Assembly (NCBI RefSeq): GCF_000217715.1
Contig: NC_015666.1
Coordinates: 1,748,270-1,812,269, forward strand
Direction: 5' to 3'
DNA length: 64,000 bases
DNA from: Halopiger xanaduensis SH-6
GTDB taxonomy: Archaea > Halobacteriota > Halobacteria > Halobacteriales > Natrialbaceae
Shown: positions 41,299-50,214 of the stretch, one piece after another
Position numbering within the stretch: the stretch's first letter is position 1
Layout of the letters: the number at the start of each line of letters is the position of its first letter
Notes under the pieces: generated by a model
Told to the model about the DNA's origin: nothing
Databases searched by the model: none
The model's input: the letters and a program-made list of their open reading frames with translations, nothing else
Position numbers and translations under genes: made by a program

Positions 41299-44055
41299 TC
41301 ACTGACGCGCCCACTCGAGCATCCGCCCGTAAACGGGATCGGTCGCGAGCGCGTTCGAATCACCGACGAGCACGAGCGCTCGCTTCGGACGCGTGAGCGC
41401 GACGTTGATCCGTCGGTAGTCCTCGAAGATCGGCCCCTCGAGCGAGCCCGTCGCGGTGAACGAGACGATGATGACCTCCTGGCTCGAGCCCTGGAAGCGG
41501 TCGACGGTGTCGACGGCCACGTCGTCGGGGACGTGCGCCGAAATCTCTGACACCTGCGCCCGGAACGGCGCGATGACGCCGATCTCCGAGCGCTCGAGGC
41601 CGGCGGCCTCGTAGGCCTCGATCAACTCGGCGATGCGGGCGGCTTCCTCACCGTCGGTGTACCGACTCCCGTCACCCTCGACGTCGACGAACGAGACGGG
41701 GTCCCGCAGATTTTCGGGCAGGTCGGCGCGGGCGACGCCCTCGAGGTCGTTCAGCGTTCGGGCCGCGACCGCGGGTTCGGCGGGGCGCAGTTTTCCGTCG
41801 TAGAACTCCCTCGAGGCGAAGGCCTGGATGCGCTGGTTCATCCGGTACTGGCGGTCGAGCATCACGCCGGCCTCGGGGTGGAGGTCGACGAGCCGCTCGA
41901 ACAGCGACTCGGAAAGGTCGTTTTCGGCCCGTACGACGGGCGGCAGCTGCTCGTGGTCGCCGACGAGAACGAACCGCTCGGCGAGGTTGATCGCCGCACA
42001 GGTTCCGGGTTCGGTCAGCTGGGCGGCCTCGTCGACCAGCGCCGCGTCGAACGACTGTTCCTTCATGATGCGGGAGCCGCAGGTCGCCGTCGTCGCGGCG
42101 ACCACCTGCGCGTTCTGCAACTCCGCGAGCCGGTCTTCGGGGTCGCCCGCCCGCTCGAGGCGGTAGGGCTCCATGTCGTCGCGGACGCCGCTCTCGGAGC
42201 CGACGCGAACGATCCGATCTTCGTCGATGACGCCCTCGAGTTGCTCGAGCAGCGCTTCCAGGGCGTTGTCGACCGCGCGGTTCGTGAAGGCCGAGAGCAG
42301 GACGCGCTCGCCGCGCTCGACCATCGCGCGGATGGCACGGGCGATGGTGTAGGTCTTGCCGGTCCCGGGCGGGCCGTGGATTAGCGCACAATCTTTCGCG
42401 CCGACGGCCTTCGTCACGGCCTCGTTCTGGCGCGCGTTGTTTCCGATGAACGTCTCCTCGATATCCTCGAACTCCGGCTCCGCGCGGCCGAACAGGACGT
42501 CCTTCCGGCGCTCGTCGCCCTTCAGGAGCGCGTCGTGCAGGGCGGCGAGCAGCCGATCCGTGGTGAGTTCGGAGGGGTAGACGTCCAGCCGCGTGACTTC
42601 CACGGGCTCGTCCGCCGTCAGAACAATCTCGTCGTCCAAGCGCTCGATGCGAGCGAGTTCCGACTGGCCGCGGACCGGGTGGCCGTCGCTGGCGAGGACG
42701 AGGTCTCCCTCCCGGAGCTTCGAGGTCGCCCCGCCTTCGCGGCGCGCGCGGAGTTCCCAGCGTCCGCCCTCGAGGGGCCGCTTCTCGACGAACTCGAGGT
42801 TGATCAGCGCGCGGTCGTCGTCGGCCCGCTCCTGGGCATCTTGCTCCCAGAGCTTGGCGTACTCGCGGTGAACTTCCCGGCGCTCCTCCTCGATCGCCCG
42901 GTAGAAGCGCTCGAAGTACTCGAGTTCCTCGTCGGGCAGCGCCTGGCCGATCTGGCCGGCCTTGGACTCCTGATCGAGGCGGCCGGAGACGACCATGCAG
43001 GTGTCCTGCTCGAAGCAGTACTCGCACTTGGCCGATCCCTCGTAGCCGGTCGGAACGTCGCCGCTCATCTCCATCGCGGCGATCTCGTTGCGCAGGCGGA
43101 CGACGAACTTCAGCAGGCCGTCGCCCATCGAGAAGTCCTTGGCGGGAGTGAGATCGCCGGTCTCCTCGTTGCGGTCCAGCGCCGAGTTCTTGGTGTACAG
43201 CAAGGTGCCGGTGTCGACGTCGCCGCCGTGTTCCTCGAGTAAGAGCGCGTAGCAGGCGGCCTGCACCTTGTCCTTGAACCGCGGCTCCTTCTTGAGGTTC
43301 TTCCCGGTCTTGAGTTCAACCGGTGCGCCCCGGCGGATGGCGTCGGCGCGGCCGCGGATCCCGAAGGTCTCGCTGATGAGCAACTGTTCGGAGCGCCACG
43401 AGTCGTCCTCGGTCAGGCGACCCTGCTCGAGCCACCCCTCGATCGCGCCGGCGTTCTCGCGGACGTCCTCGGCGACCGAGTCGGGGGATTCCCCCAGCAG
43501 TCCGAGCTCGAGGCCGTGCTCGTCGACGCGAGCGTCGATCGACTCCTCGAGGTCGCGCCCGCGCAGGAGGTCGCCGAAGACCTCGTGGACGATGGTCCCC
43601 TTCACGACGGGGTAGTTCAGCGGAACGCCGGAGAGCTTGTTCAGGTAGTAGAGGCGCGGACACTCCACCCAGTTGCGGATCGCCGTCACGTTCACCAGAA
43701 ACGAGGGCTCGACGACGACGTAGGAGTCGCCGGTCGTCTTGTACTGCGTCTCGCCCTGATACTCGTCCTGCTCCGCGTTCGTGACGAGCAGTTCCATCCC
43801 GGGCTCGAGGAGTTCGGCCGATTTGGTCCACTTGTTCCAGAGCGTCACCGTCGTCGGCTCGTGGTCGAGATCGGGGTCGAGGTCGGATTCGGAGACGGCA
43901 GCCGCGAGCGGCTCGCTTTCGGGGCCGCCGTCGGGCGCAGCCGCTGCATCGACCGCCGTCAGCTGCAGCGGCACTTCCGCCAGATCGGTCTCGCCGTAGC
44001 TCGTCGACACCGATCGCACTTCGACCTCGCCCGCGACGGTTCCGCGTACGTGCAC
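41299..44055 (-). CDS. Dna2-like nuclease-helicase (Fe-S RecB nuclease + SF1 helicase)
   Basis: This 918-residue protein fuses an N-terminal OB-fold-like segment (about 70-120), a RecB/Cas4-type nuclease and an SF1B helicase. The nuclease has His157 (GTIVHEVF), Asp238 (GRADAI), Glu247-x-Lys249 (VELKTGK), and Fe-S cysteines at 132, 344, 347 and 353. The helicase has Walker A GPPGTGKT (561-568), ALVDEAAQLTEP, GDHEQLPPV, QYRMN and DTVDRFQGSSQEVIIVS. This is the domain order of eukaryotic Dna2. It likely works in flap or end processing during replication and repair. The GTG start at 44055 has a GTTTTTG element about 28 nt upstream. No CRISPR or cas genes are nearby. Confidence 0.92.
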   Translation of the reverse strand: MHVRGTVAGEVEVRSVSTSYGETDLAEVPLQLTAVDAAAAPDGGPESEPLAAAVSESDLDPDLDHEPTTVTLWNKWTKSAELLEPGMELLVTNAEQDEYQGETQYKTTGDSYVVVEPSFLVNVTAIRNWVECPRLYYLNKLSGVPLNYPVVKGTIVHEVFGDLLRGRDLEESIDARVDEHGLELGLLGESPDSVAEDVRENAGAIEGWLEQGRLTEDDSWRSEQLLISETFGIRGRADAIRRGAPVELKTGKNLKKEPRFKDKVQAACYALLLEEHGGDVDTGTLLYTKNSALDRNEETGDLTPAKDFSMGDGLLKFVVRLRNEIAAMEMSGDVPTGYEGSAKCEYCFEQDTCMVVSGRLDQESKAGQIGQALPDEELEYFERFYRAIEEERREVHREYAKLWEQDAQERADDDRALINLEFVEKRPLEGGRWELRARREGGATSKLREGDLVLASDGHPVRGQSELARIERLDDEIVLTADEPVEVTRLDVYPSELTTDRLLAALHDALLKGDERRKDVLFGRAEPEFEDIEETFIGNNARQNEAVTKAVGAKDCALIHGPPGTGKTYTIARAIRAMVERGERVLLSAFTNRAVDNALEALLEQLEGVIDEDRIVRVGSESGVRDDMEPYRLERAGDPEDRLAELQNAQVVAATTATCGSRIMKEQSFDAALVDEAAQLTEPGTCAAINLAERFVLVGDHEQLPPVVRAENDLSESLFERLVDLHPEAGVMLDRQYRMNQRIQAFASREFYDGKLRPAEPAVAARTLNDLEGVARADLPENLRDPVSFVDVEGDGSRYTDGEEAARIAELIEAYEAAGLERSEIGVIAPFRAQVSEISAHVPDDVAVDTVDRFQGSSQEVIIVSFTATGSLEGPIFEDYRRINVALTRPKRALVLVGDSNALATDPVYGRMLEWARQ

Positions 44056-44230
44056 GGCTATGCATCACGGGCCGAGTCGGCAAAAACGCTATCGGTCGCC
44101 GCTCGAGTCGCCCGCCGAACGGGGACGCTGCGGTCGCTCGAGTAATCCCCGATTACCACCGATTGCGGCCGGGACCGCGTCGAAACGGTCGCCGTCGCTT
44201 TTGGGATCGCGAGGGCAATCGCCGCTCGAG

Positions 44231-44788
44231 ATGAGCGACTCGAACGACGACGGTGACCGGCGGACGGGATCGGAACCGGGTGCGAGCGACCCGGGCGGCC
44301 CGAAAAACCGCGCGGAGGACGCGTCGGCCGATATCGACTCCGGCACCGGCGTCGGCGACAATCCCAACGACCGCGATCCTCGCGACGAGTCCACGCGGAT
44401 CGTCAGCGAGAATCGACGCCGCAACACGCCGCTCATCAGCGCGATCATCGCCGTCCTCGGCGCGTGGACGGCTCTCTCGGTGCTGGTTTTCGAATCCGGG
44501 GAAGCCGCCACGTGGAACAACGTCCTGGTCGGCATCGCCGTCGTCGCCGCCGCCGGCTACAACTACTACCGCCTCCACAACGACATCCCGCTGAGCGCCG
44601 GGGTCGCATCGCTGGTGGGGGTGCTGGGCATCTGGCTGATCATCTCCGCGGCGCTGCTCGAGATGGCCGGCGGCCTGTTCTGGAGCACGCTCGCCACGGG
44701 GCTGCTCGTCGCCGGGCTCGCGGGGTACAACGCCTACGAAGCCCGCGAGGCGAGAACGGTCGCGACGGAGCCGGAGACGGGTGCGTGA
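44231..44788 (+). CDS. SPW-repeat membrane protein
   Basis: This 185-residue protein has a long acidic, disordered N terminus (about 70 residues) followed by four membrane segments. Segments 1-2 and 3-4 are two related units, each with a Trp followed by a helix (ATWNNVLVGIAVVAAAGYNYY; LFWSTLATGLLVAGLAGYNAY), the pattern of SPW-repeat proteins. The role of this family is unknown. The ATG at 44231 is preferred over the Arg/Ser-rich upstream extension. Convergent with the gene at 44794. Confidence 0.75.
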   Translation: MSDSNDDGDRRTGSEPGASDPGGPKNRAEDASADIDSGTGVGDNPNDRDPRDESTRIVSENRRRNTPLISAIIAVLGAWTALSVLVFESGEAATWNNVLVGIAVVAAAGYNYYRLHNDIPLSAGVASLVGVLGIWLIISAALLEMAGGLFWSTLATGLLVAGLAGYNAYEAREARTVATEPETGA

Positions 44789-44793
44789 AGGCC

Positions 44794-45072
44794 CTAAAGG
44801 TCCGACTCGAGCCGGCGGAGCCGGTACTCGGCGGCGTGGTGGCGAAGCGCCACGACGGCAAAGCCGAGCATAACCACGGTAAAGCCGACCGCCACGAGCG
44901 GCGAGACGCCGTTGAGGTAGCTGTTCAAAAGCTGTCCGAGCGCCAGCGCCGCCGGTCCGAGAGTCAGCAGGCAGCTCGTCGCCGGGGTGGCGCGAAACAG
45001 TTCAACGAGGGGGAGTGATTCGCGGACGGACATGGGGAAAGCGACGGTTACGTGTTGTGTCGGGGCGGCCAT
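44794..45072 (-). CDS. Small two-TM membrane protein
   Basis: This 92-residue protein has two hydrophobic helices (SCLLTLGPAALALGQLLNSYL and VGFTVVMLGFAVVALRH) and a basic/acidic tail. Two starts are plausible: ATG 45072 (MAAPTQHV), which has AATTTT about 30 nt upstream, and ATG 45033 (MSVRESLPLV). I chose the first on promoter spacing. No function is recognised. Confidence 0.55.
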   Translation of the reverse strand: MAAPTQHVTVAFPMSVRESLPLVELFRATPATSCLLTLGPAALALGQLLNSYLNGVSPLVAVGFTVVMLGFAVVALRHHAAEYRLRRLESDL

Positions 45073-45202
45073 CGTATTCCTTTTGGTTCGATCCGGGTCG
45101 AATTTTCTCGCGTGGCGGACTATCAAAAATTCCTGCCGGTCGGATCACACAGCGTTCGTCGCAACCGATACGTTCTTTCCGACCGCAACCGAACCACGAG
45201 AC

Positions 45203-45757
45203 ATGCGGATTCGCGAGTGGCAGGACATACTCGAGGACGTCACCGAGCGGGACGTCGACCCGGACGACTGGCGCGCAGTCGCCGGCGACCGCGCCACCGG
45301 CGTCGGCGAAGACATGTACCTCGCGCATCCCGGAGCCGGGGTCTTCTTCCTGAAGACCTACGCCAAGAACCCCTACGAGGTCCGCGGCGTCGGCACGCAG
45401 GTCGCGCGCAGCCTGGACGACGAGATCGGCTCGTTCCTCCCCGAGCAGGAGGAAGCCGGCGGCCGCTTCGCCGTCCAGTCTCCGCCCGAGGACGAGGACC
45501 ACGCCGAAACGCTCTCGAAGCGCCTCGAGACGGTGCTCGAAACTCACGCGGACGCGCCGACGCGACCGCAAGACCTGTTCGACGACGTCATGGAGGCTAT
45601 CGAAAGTCCCGCGTTCGGCCCGATGGAGTACGACCAGTACGATCGGCCCGAGGAACTCGAGGACCTCGCGGATCGGTTCGAGGAGGCCGACGAACTGCTG
45701 AACGCGGAACTCGAGGACTTAATCGAGACCGACGAGGTCGACCGCGGCTTCATGTGA
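45203..45757 (+). CDS. Conserved haloarchaeal acidic protein, unknown function
   Basis: This 184-residue, strongly acidic soluble protein begins MRIREWQDILEDVTERDVDPDDW and includes GVFFLKTYAKNPYEVRGVGTQVARSLDDEIGSFLP, with a helical Glu-rich C terminus. No catalytic or metal-binding pattern stands out. The start at 45203 is preferred because the upstream open frame is basic, Cys-containing and spans the divergent promoter of the small membrane protein. Confidence 0.7.
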   Translation: MRIREWQDILEDVTERDVDPDDWRAVAGDRATGVGEDMYLAHPGAGVFFLKTYAKNPYEVRGVGTQVARSLDDEIGSFLPEQEEAGGRFAVQSPPEDEDHAETLSKRLETVLETHADAPTRPQDLFDDVMEAIESPAFGPMEYDQYDRPEELEDLADRFEEADELLNAELEDLIETDEVDRGFM

Positions 45758-45850
45758 CCGGCCCGGACGATCCCTCCCTCGAGTAGCGCGGTGTTTTCTC
45801 CGATCCGTCGACCGCTCCACGTCGCATTCCCGTCGCTACTCGCCGAACCG

Positions 45851-45907
45851 ATTTTTAGCCGTGCCTAAATTCCGGAATCGTTTTATGTTTTTAGGCGAGC
45901 CTAATTC
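45851..45907. promoter_or_regulatory. Iron-type promoter with two DtxR/IdeR-like operators
   Basis: TTAGGCGAGCCTAA (45891-45904) is a palindrome around a 2-bp centre, and TTAGCCGTGCCTAA (45855-45868) is a near-copy. Between them TTTTATG (45881-45887) is centred 26 nt upstream of the ATG at 45910. The TTAGGC...GCCTAA form resembles DtxR/IdeR/SirR operators that bind metal-loaded repressor, so the downstream gene should be repressed when iron (or manganese) is ample. Confidence 0.65.
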
Positions 45908-45909
45908 GC

Positions 45910-47133
45910 ATGAGTCGAGACGAGAGAAAGCCGCGGATGCCGACGCGACGAGACTGCGTGAAGTACGGCGGCACCGTCGTCGGTGCCGGGCTCTTCGCCG
46001 GCTGTACGAGCAACGAGGGGGACGATTCGAACGGGACGACATCGGGGTCGACGGAGTCGTCGCAGTCGGCCTCGAGCGACAGCACGACTACGGACGAGTC
46101 GTACACGGTGTCGATGTCGCCGATGGGGGAGGTCGAGTTCGACGAGGTTCCCGAGACGATCTTTACTCGTTTGACCCACCTCGCGGGGATGGCGTTCGCA
46201 CTCGGACGGGGCAACGACGTGAACGCGCTGCACGCGCCGGACTACTACAACGACCTCTGGAACCAGTTTACGCCGCGTCTTCCGGACGTTTCGCTCGATT
46301 GGAGCGGGCGCTACTCGTCGTGGAATCCGGATCCGGAGCAACTGTACGAACTCGACAGCGACGTTCACCTCGCCGATCCGGCGAGCGTCCTCGCGCTCGA
46401 CGGGTGGAATCAGTCCGACGTCGACGAGATCCGCAACAATATCTCCCCCTGGTTCGGCAATCACTTCAGCAATAGACACCTCTCGCCGCCCGACGCATAC
46501 GCCGGCGAATACGAGTACTACACACTCTGGGAGCAGTTCGAGAAGGTCGCACGGGTGTTTCAGGCGGAAGACCGATACGACGCCCTGGCGTCGATCCGCG
46601 AGGACGTCCTCGCGACCATCGAGGCGGACCTACCGCCCGAATCCGAGCGGCCGACCGTCGTCATGGGCGGCTTCTCCACGCCGACGGAACCCTACGTGTA
46701 CAACGTGGACACGCCGGGATTCCTCACCGCACACGTCCGCCCGCTCGATCCGGTCGACGCGTTCGGGGACGACGTCTCCTCGGGAGCGCAGATCGACATG
46801 GAGACGCTGATCGAAGCCGATCCCGACGCGATCATCGTCTTTGGCGGGATGCACCCCGACACCGATATGGAGACCGTCCGGACGGAACTCGAGAACGATC
46901 CGGTCGGACAGAAACTCACGGCGGTGCAGAACGACCGCATCTACGCGCAGGGCGCACGGTATCAGGGTCCCATTCTCAACCTCTTCCAGCTGGAGATGAC
47001 CGCCAAGCAACTCTACCCCGATACCTTCGGCGAGTGGCCCGCGTACGTCGACGGCGCGTATCCCGAGCTTCCGGCGGACGAGCAATTCTTCGACCGGAAG
47101 CGCGTCGCCGACATCATTCGGGGCGAGTTCTGA
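45910..47133 (+). CDS. ABC transporter substrate-binding lipoprotein (iron/siderophore type)
   Basis: This 407-residue secreted receptor has a twin-arginine motif (PTRRDCVKYGG) and a lipobox (LFAGC), then a Ser/Thr/Asp-rich spacer, as usual for haloarchaeal Tat lipoproteins. The mature part resembles class III periplasmic binding proteins (BtuF/FhuD type): EFDEVPETIFTRL, ADPDAIIVFGGMHPD and LTAVQNDRIYAQGARYQGPILNLFQLEMTAKQLYP. The promoter carries two DtxR/IdeR-like boxes, so an iron or metal-chelate ligand is likely. No permease or ATPase gene is adjacent, so it must work with a transporter encoded elsewhere. Confidence 0.88.
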   Translation: MSRDERKPRMPTRRDCVKYGGTVVGAGLFAGCTSNEGDDSNGTTSGSTESSQSASSDSTTTDESYTVSMSPMGEVEFDEVPETIFTRLTHLAGMAFALGRGNDVNALHAPDYYNDLWNQFTPRLPDVSLDWSGRYSSWNPDPEQLYELDSDVHLADPASVLALDGWNQSDVDEIRNNISPWFGNHFSNRHLSPPDAYAGEYEYYTLWEQFEKVARVFQAEDRYDALASIREDVLATIEADLPPESERPTVVMGGFSTPTEPYVYNVDTPGFLTAHVRPLDPVDAFGDDVSSGAQIDMETLIEADPDAIIVFGGMHPDTDMETVRTELENDPVGQKLTAVQNDRIYAQGARYQGPILNLFQLEMTAKQLYPDTFGEWPAYVDGAYPELPADEQFFDRKRVADIIRGEF

Positions 47134-47209
47134 GCGCGGCCCGGACGCGGGCCGCCTGCGACTGCGTCCGATGATTCTATAGGAGCGGCCTCCGACGGAT
47201 ACACCACCA

Positions 47210-47650
47210 ATGAGCACCGGCGCCGACGACGTCGTCCGCGACTACTACGACGCGCTCCGGCGGGGCGAGTCCCTCGAGCCGTACTTCCTCGAGGCCGACG
47301 CGACGGTCAAGTTCGGGATCGGCGAGGCGCTGTTCGGCTCCGACGCGGTCGCCGACGCCCTCCGATCGCAGACCGAGACGACCGACGAGTGGTCGGTCGA
47401 GAGCGGGAATCTCGTCGTCGAGCAACGCGAGGCGTTCGCCACGTTCGCGGACGAGGTGGCGATGGCGTGGACGGATACGGAAAGCGGCGCCCGACATCGG
47501 TTCGACTCGCGCTGGAGCGGGACGCTGGTGCCGGCAGAACGTGCGTCGAGCGCCGGAAGTGGTGCCGCCGAGTCAACGGAACCCAGCCCCGATACCACAC
47601 CCGACTGGCTGTTCGCCTCGATGCACGTCAGTGCACCGCACGACCTCTGA
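47210..47650 (+). CDS. SnoaL/NTF2-like domain protein
   Basis: This 146-residue protein has the cone-shaped NTF2-like fold pattern: DVVRDYYDALRRGESLEPYFLEADATVKFGIGEALFG (N-terminal helix and strands), FGSDAVADALRSQ, then strands with AMAWTDTESGARHRFDSRWSGTLV and a final LFASMHVSAPH. A Ser/Ala/Glu-rich insert sits before the last strand. Members act as small enzymes or ligand-binding proteins; no specific role is visible. A TCTATAG element is about 30 nt upstream. The next gene starts 2 nt after its stop, so they are co-transcribed. Confidence 0.75.
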   Translation: MSTGADDVVRDYYDALRRGESLEPYFLEADATVKFGIGEALFGSDAVADALRSQTETTDEWSVESGNLVVEQREAFATFADEVAMAWTDTESGARHRFDSRWSGTLVPAERASSAGSGAAESTEPSPDTTPDWLFASMHVSAPHDL

Positions 47651-47652
47651 CC

Positions 47653-47994
47653 ATGAACCGGGACCGAAATCACGATCACAATCGGAATCGCGACCGCCAA
47701 CGCGACCGCGCCTCGAGCGGCGCGAACGAATCGAACCGCGTGCGCGACTCGAGTCGTCGTCCGCGGCGACGGGATCGGTCCGGGCGACGGGGAACCCGCG
47801 AGCAGGCGGAGCGAAGCGCCGACATCGCTGGACGCCGACGACTCGGTATCGGGTTCGTGCTGTTAGTCGGTGTTTCCGGAGCGACGATGGCGCTTCAGGG
47901 GGGCGCGTCGCTCGCCGCGGTCGGTGCGGTGACGGTCGCCAGCCTGGCGGCTGGCGGCGCGCTGTTGTGGTATCTGTACTGGATCGTTCGCTAG
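47653..47994 (+). CDS. Arg-rich two-TM membrane protein
   Basis: This 113-residue protein has about 60 N-terminal residues dominated by Arg, Asn, Asp and Ser, then two membrane helices (LGIGFVLLVGVSGATMAL and AVGAVTVASLAAGGALLWYLYWI). A strongly basic segment is unusual in a haloarchaeon and might bind nucleic acid or anionic lipid at the membrane. It begins 2 nt after the NTF2-like gene. No family is recognised. Confidence 0.55.
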   Translation: MNRDRNHDHNRNRDRQRDRASSGANESNRVRDSSRRPRRRDRSGRRGTREQAERSADIAGRRRLGIGFVLLVGVSGATMALQGGASLAAVGAVTVASLAAGGALLWYLYWIVR

Positions 47995-48041
47995 GCGTTA
48001 CTATTGCGAACCGAGACTCGCGAAAATCGGGTCGGTGTGAG

Positions 48042-49004
48042 CTACCGTTCGACGCGTCGCAGCCACAGCTCCGGCGAATCGAGTTCGTCGTGACTCGGCA
48101 GGTACTCCGGCCCCTCCCAGACTAAGGCGGCCGTCTCGAGGTCGCGCGTCGAGACGACGTACTCGAAGAAGTTCTTGCCGCGCTCGTACTGGCGGCGCTT
48201 GAGGCCGAGCCCGAGCAGTCGGCGGAACAGCTGCTGCAGCGGGCCGCGACCCTGCCGGCGCTCGTCTAACTTGCGGCGCAGGTCCTCGTACTCGTCGTCG
48301 AAGGCGTGGTCCATCAGCAGTTCGGCGTACCCCTCGACGACGGTCATCGCCGCGTCGAGGTCGCGGAACGCCTCGCGGTCGAACGAACCTTGCGAGAGCG
48401 TCGCGATGCCCTCCTCCATGCGCTGCTCGAGGTGGTCGGAGAGCCACGGGGCGGCGCCGAACTCCGCGGCGTGGGTCACCTCGTGGAAGGCGATCCAGCG
48501 GCGGAACCGGTCGGCGTCGACCTCGAGGGCCTCGGCCGCGTTGAGGATGTTCGGCCGGACGAAGTACAGCGCGTGCTCGTCGTCGGGGGTGTCCGCGAGC
48601 AGGAGCGGATCGTACTGGCCGAGGACGTTCCGCCCGAGGAAGGAGAGCATGACGGTCATCGTCCCGGTGTTGATCGTTCGGGCGATGCCGGGGAACGTGC
48701 TGGTGTTAGCGTGGTTCTCGAGCGTGCTCATGACGCGTTCGAAGGTCGCGACGTTGGCGTCGATCCAGTGGTGGCGGTTCTGGATCTCGACGGTCTCGGG
48801 GACGTCGAACTCGAGTCCCGACACCGACCGGACGCCGGCGCGGGCGTCGCGAACGTCGCTCGCGTAGGCCTCGGCCTCGCCGGGCTCGAGGTCGATCGAG
48901 CCGGGATCGGTGGCGGCCTTGGCGGCCTCGGCGGCCGATCGCCAGTCGATCGCATCGTCGCCGGACGCCCCGGCAACGGCCCGGGCGCTGCGATAGAGAT
49001 TCAC
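48042..49004 (-). CDS. Zinc-dependent metalloprotease-like protein (DUF2342)
   Basis: This 320-residue protein of the DUF2342/F420-biosynthesis-associated metalloprotease family has the zinc motif HEVTH (in WIAFHEVTHAAEFGAAPWL), with a downstream glutamate region (VVEGYAELLMDHAFD). It also has NRHHWIDANVATFERVM and YFVRPNILNAAEAL, typical of the family. Proteolytic activity is not proven for the family. I chose GTG at 49004 (MNLYRSARAV), which has CTTTTGC centred 27 nt upstream, over TTG at 49031. Confidence 0.82.
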   Translation of the reverse strand: MNLYRSARAVAGASGDDAIDWRSAAEAAKAATDPGSIDLEPGEAEAYASDVRDARAGVRSVSGLEFDVPETVEIQNRHHWIDANVATFERVMSTLENHANTSTFPGIARTINTGTMTVMLSFLGRNVLGQYDPLLLADTPDDEHALYFVRPNILNAAEALEVDADRFRRWIAFHEVTHAAEFGAAPWLSDHLEQRMEEGIATLSQGSFDREAFRDLDAAMTVVEGYAELLMDHAFDDEYEDLRRKLDERRQGRGPLQQLFRRLLGLGLKRRQYERGKNFFEYVVSTRDLETAALVWEGPEYLPSHDELDSPELWLRRVER

Positions 49005-49050
49005 GAATACGGGTACGTCGAGCGGACGCAAAAGCGTTCTGTCGATCCGG

Positions 49051-49365
49051 TTAGTTGACGATCACGTCGGGCTGTTCTTCCTCTTCGAACTCCTCATCGT
49101 CGCCGCCGCGGTAGCGCTTGACCGCGACGCCGGCGGCGACCAGAAGGGCCAGCGCGACCAGCGCGCCGACGGCGCTCGGTCCGCCCGACTCCTCGTCCGC
49201 TGCGGCGGCTTCCTCGTCCTCGTCGGACTCGACGTCAGTCTCGAGGTCGACCTCCTCGTCCGCGCCGGTCGCGCCGAACGGCAGCGCGTCGGTGATCGTC
49301 CGCGGCCCGAACTGCGGATTACCGTCCAGATGCAACTCGACGAGAGTGAATTTCTTGTCTCCCAT
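49051..49365 (-). CDS. Single-TM acidic membrane protein, unknown function
   Basis: This 104-residue protein starts MGDKKFTLVELHLDGNPQFG. It has a long acidic stretch (about 40-70), one membrane helix (VGALVALALLVAAGVAVKRY) and a short acidic tail. A CTAAG element about 28 nt upstream supports the start at 49365. No family is recognised. Confidence 0.6.
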   Translation of the reverse strand: MGDKKFTLVELHLDGNPQFGPRTITDALPFGATGADEEVDLETDVESDEDEEAAAADEESGGPSAVGALVALALLVAAGVAVKRYRGGDDEEFEEEEQPDVIVN

Positions 49366-49501
49366 GTTCGGGTGGTCAACGAGTGTCCACTTAGCCGTTT
49401 GGTTGGTTCGCATCAGGGGCGCCGGCGTAGGCAGCCATTGATCCGCGCGACGCGGAGACGGGACCGGTACGATTAAGTGTCCGTCACCTGCCCTCTTTCG
49501 T

Positions 49502-49729
49502 ATGAGTGGACGACCGCTGGACATCCTCGAGGCGTCGCTCGGCGAACGCGTCACGGTTCGACTCAAGAGCGGTGACGAGTACGTCGGCGAACTCACGGGC
49601 TACGACCAGCACATGAATCTCGTGTTAGAGGATGCGACGATTCCCGTCGGGGGAACCGTAGAAGAGGAGGAGCCGGTCGAAGACACAACCATTATACGCG
49701 GCGATAACGTCGTTTCGATCACTCCATGA
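49502..49729 (+). CDS. lsm: Sm-like archaeal protein (Lsm)
   Basis: This archaeal Lsm protein (75 residues) forms a heptameric ring that binds U-rich RNA and small RNAs. Sm1 is [33 protein letters not shown] and Sm2 is [10 protein letters not shown]. The acidic insert between them is short. A GATTAAG element is centred 27 nt upstream. Its stop overlaps the start of rpl37e (ATGA), the conserved archaeal lsm-rpl37e gene pair. Confidence 0.96.
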   Translation: MSGRPLDILEASLGERVTVRLKSGDEYVGELTGYDQHMNLVLEDATIPVGGTVEEEEPVEDTTIIRGDNVVSITP

Positions 49730-49902
49730 CTGGTGCAGGAACCCCGAGCCAAGGAAAGAAGAACAAGACGACCCACGTCAAGTGTCGTCGCTGCGGAGAG
49801 AAGTCCTACCACGTGAAGAAGAAGGAATGCTCGTCGTGCGGCTTCGGCAAGTCCGCCAAGCGCCGCGACTACGAGTGGCAGTCGAAGGCCGGCGACAACT
49901 AA
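49726..49902 (+). CDS. rpl37e: 50S ribosomal protein L37e
   Basis: This zinc-binding ribosomal protein (58 residues, basic) begins [20 protein letters not shown]. The zinc site has cysteines in CRRCG and CSSCG, followed by [13 protein letters not shown]. It is co-translated with lsm (ATGA overlap). Confidence 0.96.
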   Translation: MTGAGTPSQGKKNKTTHVKCRRCGEKSYHVKKKECSSCGFGKSAKRRDYEWQSKAGDN

Positions 49903-50214
49903 GCTGTCTTCCTCTGCGACTCGCTGAGCACTGCTCTGCTTTCGTGCGCCTCGTTGTTTTCGCGTAGCGTCGCTTCTCTCTCGAGCGCCGCGGCGACCCG
50001 GGATCCGTCGGATCGCTGATCGAACGACGGAACACCGGTTTCCGCAGTGTTCTCCAGTCACTATTCTGTCACAATATCTTCATGGCTGTTCCTATATCGG
50101 CGGTCATGCGCTTCGAAAGGCCAAAAATATGGCCTATGGAATGTTTATATAGTTGTCGGTCGTATAATATATTACTCAGGCCGCGAGCGACTGCAGACGG
50201 TCGAGGTAACACCC
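49903..50214. other. Intergenic region with AT-rich promoter of the DUF4013 gene
   Basis: This 312-nt region holds no gene I can support. It contains a run of AT-rich sequence (50125-50175), including TTTATATAG (50143-50151) and ATAATATATTA (50164-50174). Either could serve as the TATA element for the gene at 50215, giving a leader of about 35 or 20 nt. The AT content is far above that of nearby spacers, so this is probably a strong or regulated promoter. Confidence 0.45.
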
